A stretch of DNA of 64,000 bases from Sediminispirochaeta smaragdinae DSM 11293 (GTDB taxonomy: Bacteria > Spirochaetota > Spirochaetia > DSM-16054 > Sediminispirochaetaceae): the NCBI RefSeq assembly GCF_000143985.1, contig NC_014364.1:744001-808000 (forward strand). The letters run 5' to 3'. A program made the position numbers and the translations under genes. Each line of letters begins with the position of its first letter. Within the stretch, counting starts at the first letter, position 1. The notes under the pieces are model-generated. The model searched no databases, was not told the origin of the DNA, and saw only the letters and a program-made list of their open reading frames with translations. This document shows positions 59,683-64,000 of this stretch, piece by piece.

Positions 59683-60654
59683 ATGAAGAAAAGAGTTTTC
59701 CTGGCCCTGATCGTAACATTCCTGCTGTTCTCCGGCGAGGTTTTCGCGAATGGAGAAAAGGAATACCCGAATCAGAACATCAACGTTATCGTTCAGTATT
59801 CTGCCGGCGGTGGAACGGACCTGTCCGTTCGTGGCGTTCTTGATGCAGCGAAGGAAACGCTTCCTTCCGGTACCAATTTTGCCGTTTCCAATGTTACCGG
59901 AGGTGCCGGCCTCATCGGACTGAACCAGGTGGTCACCTCTCCCTCCGACGGTTACACCCTCGGCGTGCTTAACACCGACCTCGTCATCAACTACTGCCTG
60001 GGGCGAACCAAGATTTCCGTAGAAGACTTTGAGCCTATTGCCTGCGCCCTGATCGATCCCTTTGTGCTGATTGCGGCTGCCGATGCGCCGTATACAACCT
60101 TCGAAGAGTTCATCGAATATGCAAAGGCTCATCCGAATGAGATTGTTATTGGAGAAACCGGAATGGGTGCGGCTCCCTCGCTTGCGGTCCTTGCCATCGA
60201 GCAGTTTTTCGATGTCAAGTTCAAGACGGTATCCTATGGAGGGAGTGCGGACTGCGTGACCGCGATCGTCGGCGGACATATCAATGCAACCATCGCCCAA
60301 ACCGTCAATGCGGCATCGCAAGTTCAAGCCGGGAACCTCCGTTTCCTTGCCTCGATGTCCGAAGAGCGGCTTTCCACCTATCCTGATGTTCCAACCATGA
60401 AAGAGAGTTATGCAGATATCGATTTCTTCATGCCCGGCTTCTGCATTATTTCTGCCAAGGCCGATGTAGATCCTGCAAAGGTGGAATATCTGCGAAGCGT
60501 TTTACGGCCTGCAATCGATTCTGATGCATTCCAGAAAACGCTGAAAACCATGGGAATGCAGACAATCAATATGGATGGGGCGGAGACTAAGGCCTTCCTT
60601 GCCGATCAGCTGAAACTCTATTCGAAGCTTTGCAAGGATATCTCTGTCAAATAA
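59683..60654 (+). CDS. Tripartite tricarboxylate transporter binding protein (TctC/Bug family)
   Basis: A 323-residue exported binding protein, preceded by AAAGGAG. The signal peptide ends GEVFA and the mature protein starts NGEKEYP. Family landmarks are QNINVIVQYSAGGGTDLSVRG near the N-terminus and VTGGAGLIGLNQVVTSPSDGYTLG. It binds a carboxylate, here probably a sugar acid given the catabolic neighbours, and delivers it to the TctAB membrane unit that follows. A strong hairpin separates it from tctB. Confidence 0.9.
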   Translation: MKKRVFLALIVTFLLFSGEVFANGEKEYPNQNINVIVQYSAGGGTDLSVRGVLDAAKETLPSGTNFAVSNVTGGAGLIGLNQVVTSPSDGYTLGVLNTDLVINYCLGRTKISVEDFEPIACALIDPFVLIAAADAPYTTFEEFIEYAKAHPNEIVIGETGMGAAPSLAVLAIEQFFDVKFKTVSYGGSADCVTAIVGGHINATIAQTVNAASQVQAGNLRFLASMSEERLSTYPDVPTMKESYADIDFFMPGFCIISAKADVDPAKVEYLRSVLRPAIDSDAFQKTLKTMGMQTINMDGAETKAFLADQLKLYSKLCKDISVK

Positions 60655-60661
60655 TCGAAAC

Positions 60662-60698
60662 GAGTGAACGGCAGCCCTTTTTACGCCGCCGTTCACTC
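60662..60698 (+). promoter_or_regulatory. Hairpin between tctC-like and tctB-like genes
   Basis: GAGTGAACGGC (60662-60672) pairs perfectly with GCCGTTCACTC (60688-60698), 15-base loop. It lies eight bases after the tctC stop with no T-run after it. Confidence 0.65.
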
Positions 60699-60716
60699 CT
60701 CATCAAGGTGACGTAC

Positions 60717-61175
60717 GTGAAAAAATATAATATCGGAACCGCGATACTGCTCATCTGTGTCGGGATCTATGTGATTCATTATTCCGGCGGATTTGACCCA
60801 ATTGTAAATGGAACCCCGGGACCAGGCTTCTGGCCGAGAATTCTTGGTGTCTTGCTCATTTTCGTCTCCACGCTGCTTGCTGTAACGACGATATTCACAC
60901 GGAAACAACTTGCCGATCATCTGATTGATTTCAAGGCGAAGGGATTTCGCCAGGTCGTTAAATTGTTTGCCGTGATGATTCTCTTCGGTGTTGGACTTAA
61001 TTTTATCGGCTTTCTACCTTCGTCATTGCTTTTTGTTGTACTGGTTATGTGGATCATGGGCGTGCGAAGTATACCAAAGATCTGCATTGCAAGCTTTGCA
61101 ATCACCATAAGCATTTATGTCATATTCGCAGTGGCTTTGGGCTTGGTTTTGCCCAAAGGAAAGCTTTTCTATTAG
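60717..61175 (+). CDS. Tripartite tricarboxylate transporter small membrane subunit (TctB)
   Basis: A 152-residue protein with four membrane helices and the GTPGPGFWPRILGVLLI segment typical of TctB (near residues 35-50). GTG 60717 is the chosen start, five bases after AAGGTGA; a longer frame has no ribosome site. It lies between the TctC and TctA genes. Confidence 0.85.
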   Translation: MKKYNIGTAILLICVGIYVIHYSGGFDPIVNGTPGPGFWPRILGVLLIFVSTLLAVTTIFTRKQLADHLIDFKAKGFRQVVKLFAVMILFGVGLNFIGFLPSSLLFVVLVMWIMGVRSIPKICIASFAITISIYVIFAVALGLVLPKGKLFY

Positions 61176-61196
61176 CCAATTATATCGAGGAGAACA

Positions 61197-62714
61197 ATGA
61201 GCGCTTTCTTCCAAGCTTTAGCATCGGTTATTAGTCCGGCGAGTCTTTTGTCGTTATTTTCGGGGGCTCTCTGTGGTGTCTGGGTCGGTGTCATGCCCGG
61301 CTTATCTTCTGTTATGGGCATGTCGATTATGCTTCCTCTTACCCTCTCGCTTTCCGGTTCAAACGGCATCATGATGATGCTGGGGATTTTCTGTGGGGCA
61401 ATCTATGGGGGGTCGGTCACCGCAATTCTCTTGAATACTCCAGGAACGGCGAATTCGGCTGCTACCTGTCTTGATGGGAATCCCATGGCAATCAAATACA
61501 AGCAGCCCGGTCGTGCCCTTTCTATTTCCACTACAGGCTCTACCTTCGGGGGAATGTTTTCTTCCGTTATGTTATTGATAACGGCACCCCTGTTGGCAAA
61601 GGTCGCTCTGAAGTTCAGTGCACCGGAATACTTTGCCCTGGCTGTGTTCGGCTTATCGGTGGTTACCAGTGTATCCAGCACGAGTGTGCTGAAGGGAATT
61701 ATCGGAGCCATCCTCGGTTTGTTGCTTGCAACGATCGGCATGGACAGCTTTACCGGAGATTTCCGATTGACCTTTGGGACGATCTATCTTTCGGGAGGCA
61801 TCTCCTTTATTCCGGTTCTCATTGGTTTATTTGCATTTTCTCAGGGGCTTATTACCGTTGAAGAAACCTTCAATAAAAAGAAGGAAGAGGTACAAAAGAC
61901 AAAGATAGAGCGGATCTTTCCATCCAGACAGGATATCAAGACAATTTTTCCGTCTCTTGTTCGTTCCAGCCTTATCGGTACCTTGATAGGTGCGATACCG
62001 GGGACAGGTGGCGATATTGCCGCCTGGGTCGGCTACAACGAGGCAAAGCGCTGGTCCAAGCATCCCGAGAAGTTCGGCGATGGGGCTCCAGACGGCATTG
62101 CCGCTCCGGAAGCCGCAAACAATGCCATAAGCGGCGGTGCCTTGATTCCCCTTCTAACCATGGGAATTCCCGGCGATGCCTGTACCGCAATTATGTTGGG
62201 TGCCTTGATGATGCAGGGCATAAGCCCAGGGCCGTTACTGTTCACCGAACAAACCGAAAAGGTCTATCTCATCATCGTGGGATTGTTCTTTGCCAATGTT
62301 TTCATGGCAATCATAGGCTTCAGCGGTATCAAGTTTTTCTCAAAGATTGTCAATGTTCCCAATCACCTGATGACCCCCATCATTTTCGTTTTCTGCTTTG
62401 TCGGAACCTTCGCGATCAATCATAACATTAACGATGTCTACCTGATGATTATCTGCGGTATCCTTGGCTATTTCATCATCAAGATGGAATTTTCTATTCC
62501 TCCCATCATTCTGGGACTGATCCTGGGCGCGACAATCGAGAACAATTACCGAAGGGCGATGGCCCTGTCCGATGGAAATGCATGGATATTTTTCCAGCGG
62601 CCCATTTCCTGTGTTCTGCTGATCATCGGAATCATTTCTTTATTCTATCCTCTCTTTTTCCCCATCATCAAACGTAAACTGGCGGTGCGAAAGAGCCGCA
62701 GGAGTAATGTGTAA
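61197..62714 (+). CDS. Tripartite tricarboxylate transporter large membrane subunit (TctA)
   Basis: A 505-residue membrane protein with about twelve helices. The family motifs GVWVGVMPGLSSVMG, IYGGSVTAILLNTPGTANSAAT and IPGTGGDIAAWVGY are present, with APEAANNAISGGALIPLL following. It has GAGGAG just upstream. It forms the channel of the tripartite importer with TctB. Its stop overlaps the HIT gene start. Confidence 0.9.
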   Translation: MSAFFQALASVISPASLLSLFSGALCGVWVGVMPGLSSVMGMSIMLPLTLSLSGSNGIMMMLGIFCGAIYGGSVTAILLNTPGTANSAATCLDGNPMAIKYKQPGRALSISTTGSTFGGMFSSVMLLITAPLLAKVALKFSAPEYFALAVFGLSVVTSVSSTSVLKGIIGAILGLLLATIGMDSFTGDFRLTFGTIYLSGGISFIPVLIGLFAFSQGLITVEETFNKKKEEVQKTKIERIFPSRQDIKTIFPSLVRSSLIGTLIGAIPGTGGDIAAWVGYNEAKRWSKHPEKFGDGAPDGIAAPEAANNAISGGALIPLLTMGIPGDACTAIMLGALMMQGISPGPLLFTEQTEKVYLIIVGLFFANVFMAIIGFSGIKFFSKIVNVPNHLMTPIIFVFCFVGTFAINHNINDVYLMIICGILGYFIIKMEFSIPPIILGLILGATIENNYRRAMALSDGNAWIFFQRPISCVLLIIGIISLFYPLFFPIIKRKLAVRKSRRSNV

Positions 62715-63145
62715 TGGATACGAAAGCTGTGGATCAATGCATCTGGTGTGACAGGGACGAGGCTCTGGAGAAAGTTGTCAGGGAGATCGCAAGTTTTCCG
62801 ACGGGAACGCTCTATCTGCATCGTGACCAAACACACCGCGGAAGGTGCATCTTCGCTTACAAGGAACACCTACGGAAAATAACGGAGCTTTCACGTGAAC
62901 AGTACATGGCGTTGATGGGAGATATTCATACTTCCGTTTCTGCCATCACCAAGGCCTTGAGCCCGGATAAAGTGAACATTCTCATTCTTGGGGACAGCTC
63001 CGAACACATGCACATTCACCTTTGCCCGAAATATCGGGATGGGAAGCAATGGGGTGTTCCCTTTGTCGTGGATGAGGCAAAACCGTTGCTGCTTGACGAT
63101 GCAGCTCTACACATACTTGTCGATCGAATGAAGGAGTATATCTAA
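62714..63145 (+). CDS. HIT-family protein
   Basis: A 143-residue HIT-fold protein. The catalytic motif HMHIHLCPK carries the His-x-His-x-His triad. The N-terminal half has LYLHRDQTHRGRCIFAYKEHL. It may cleave or transfer nucleotide phosphates. It starts within TAATG of tctA and precedes the hydroxyacid dehydrogenase by three bases, so it is an unusual but true member of this operon. Confidence 0.86.
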   Translation: MDTKAVDQCIWCDRDEALEKVVREIASFPTGTLYLHRDQTHRGRCIFAYKEHLRKITELSREQYMALMGDIHTSVSAITKALSPDKVNILILGDSSEHMHIHLCPKYRDGKQWGVPFVVDEAKPLLLDDAALHILVDRMKEYI

Positions 63146-63148
63146 ATT

Positions 63149-64000
63149 ATGGGGAAAATACTGATAACGGCATCTCACTATGCGCAATTGTGTGCACCTG
63201 CAAAGGAGATGCTTGAAAAAGCGAGACATACGGTTGTTCTCAATAAGAGTGACATGCCCTATTATTCTTTCGAGCAGCTACGACCTTTGGTGGCGGATAT
63301 TGATGCTGCGATTATCGGAATGGATCGATGGGATGAGGAAATTTTTGCTCTTGCTCCGAGGCTCAAGGCTATAGCCCGCTTTGGTGTCGGAATCGATAAT
63401 ATCGATCTGAGCGCAGCCCGGCAGCGAGGCATCAAGGTAACCAACGCTCTCGGCATGAACGCCAATGCAGTGGCGGAGCTTGCCGTTGGGTACATATTTG
63501 ACATGGTAAGGAATACCATTCGCCTCAATGCTGATCTCAGCAAGGGGGTTTGGAGTCGGGCAGTGGGACACGATCTCAAGGGGAAAACCGTTGGCTTGCT
63601 TGGTTTTGGGGATATTGCCCGCCGTGTCGCAAAAAAATTGTCGGGATTTGAGGTGAGGATTCTTGCGTGCGATCTGTTTCCGAACAGGGAGGCGGCAGCG
63701 GCGCTGGGCGTTACCCTTGTGGATGAAAAGACCCTTCTTGCGGAAAGCGACATTGTCAGTATCCATATTCCCAGTACCAGGGAGACCCGCCATTATATGA
63801 ATAGGGATACGTTTGCCCAGATGCGAAAGGGGGCCTATTTCATCAATACCGCGCGAGGTGCTTTGGTCGATAGCGAAGCATTGTGCGATTCCATTGAGGC
63901 CGGGCACCTCGGTGGGGCTGCTCTTGATGTTTTTGAGACGGAGCCCCTGCCGAAGGAGAGCCGGCTTATTGCCATGGATAAGATTATTTGTACGCCCCAT
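63149..64000 (+). CDS. D-2-hydroxyacid dehydrogenase, 3' end beyond the window
   Basis: The frame opens at ATG 63149 (AAGGAG upstream) and is still open at base 64000, giving 284 codons of a phosphoglycerate-dehydrogenase-like enzyme. The NAD motif is GLLGFGDIARRV, followed by catalytic Arg in NTARGALVD, Glu in VFETEPLP and the catalytic His at the last codon (CTPH). An N-terminal substrate domain precedes it (IARFGVGIDNIDL). It belongs to the same operon as the Tct transporter and likely reduces or oxidises a 2-hydroxy sugar acid. Confidence 0.88.
   Translation, partial: MGKILITASHYAQLCAPAKEMLEKARHTVVLNKSDMPYYSFEQLRPLVADIDAAIIGMDRWDEEIFALAPRLKAIARFGVGIDNIDLSAARQRGIKVTNALGMNANAVAELAVGYIFDMVRNTIRLNADLSKGVWSRAVGHDLKGKTVGLLGFGDIARRVAKKLSGFEVRILACDLFPNREAAAALGVTLVDEKTLLAESDIVSIHIPSTRETRHYMNRDTFAQMRKGAYFINTARGALVDSEALCDSIEAGHLGGAALDVFETEPLPKESRLIAMDKIICTPH

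Noticed and set aside
1-64000. CRISPR arrays, tRNA or rRNA genes
   Set aside because: No regularly spaced direct repeats and no tRNA/rRNA signatures were found on reading both strands; a dedicated search could still find a diverged small RNA.

Overview
The window reads as chromosomal DNA from a free-living, sugar-scavenging spirochaete (Spirochaeta/Sediminispirochaeta-like). This is inferred from moderate GC, many carbohydrate ABC systems, and solute-binding proteins whose signal peptides end in the A/GG-x-x-E style junction (FAGGQKE, WAGGQSE, IAGGKQE) that I associate with spirochaetes. No rRNA, tRNA, CRISPR array or complete mobile element is visible. The first and last genes are cut by the window edges.

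Layout. 1-2862: two FtsX-type permeases and a LolA-like protein (lipoprotein or envelope export). 2863-3258: terminator and a MITE-like inverted-repeat element. 3259-8477: an RpiR-regulated sugar ABC operon ending in an unknown protein and a HAD phosphatase. 8573-11806: acyltransferase, Crp-like regulator and an AT-rich DUF234-type ATPase. 11883-16659 (minus): AGE-family epimerase, M15 peptidase and a zinc-type ABC transporter whose ATPase carries an N-terminal DUF1893-like domain. 16800-21143: sugar ABC operon with a ROK regulator. 21251-28018: FGGY kinase, class II aldolase, ABC transporter with one broken permease, PfkB kinase and an atypical response regulator. 28039-29484 (minus): TauE-like exporter and an XRE-cupin regulator.

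29883-41116 is the most notable block: homologues of IolO, a zinc dehydrogenase, a creatininase-fold IolN candidate, a second zinc dehydrogenase, IolI, a XylFGH-type ABC transporter, IolG and a further TIM-barrel epimerase. I read it as a cyclitol (myo-inositol) pathway of the type known from Thermotoga, driven by a strong promoter that overlaps a perfect 25-bp palindrome.

41400-44857: Fic protein, AraC-GyrI regulator, MATE pump. 44869-49310 (minus): a TPP-riboswitch-controlled thiamin salvage operon (thiD-cytX-thiM-thiE-HAD). 49324-50038: a broken epimerase gene. 50295-52674: a methyltransferase and an orphan contractile-tail sheath protein. 52882-55626 (minus): diguanylate cyclase, then an ECF sigma factor operon. 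55829-64000: a divergent sugar-acid-like catabolic locus (DapA-family aldolase; SDR, Gfo/Idh, epimerase, TctCBA transporter, HIT protein, D-2-hydroxyacid dehydrogenase).

Recurring themes: five of five solute-binding-protein genes that precede a downstream transporter gene are followed by a strong hairpin before it. Two genes are broken at points where one short stretch encodes conserved motifs in two frames, as expected for deletion between short direct repeats.
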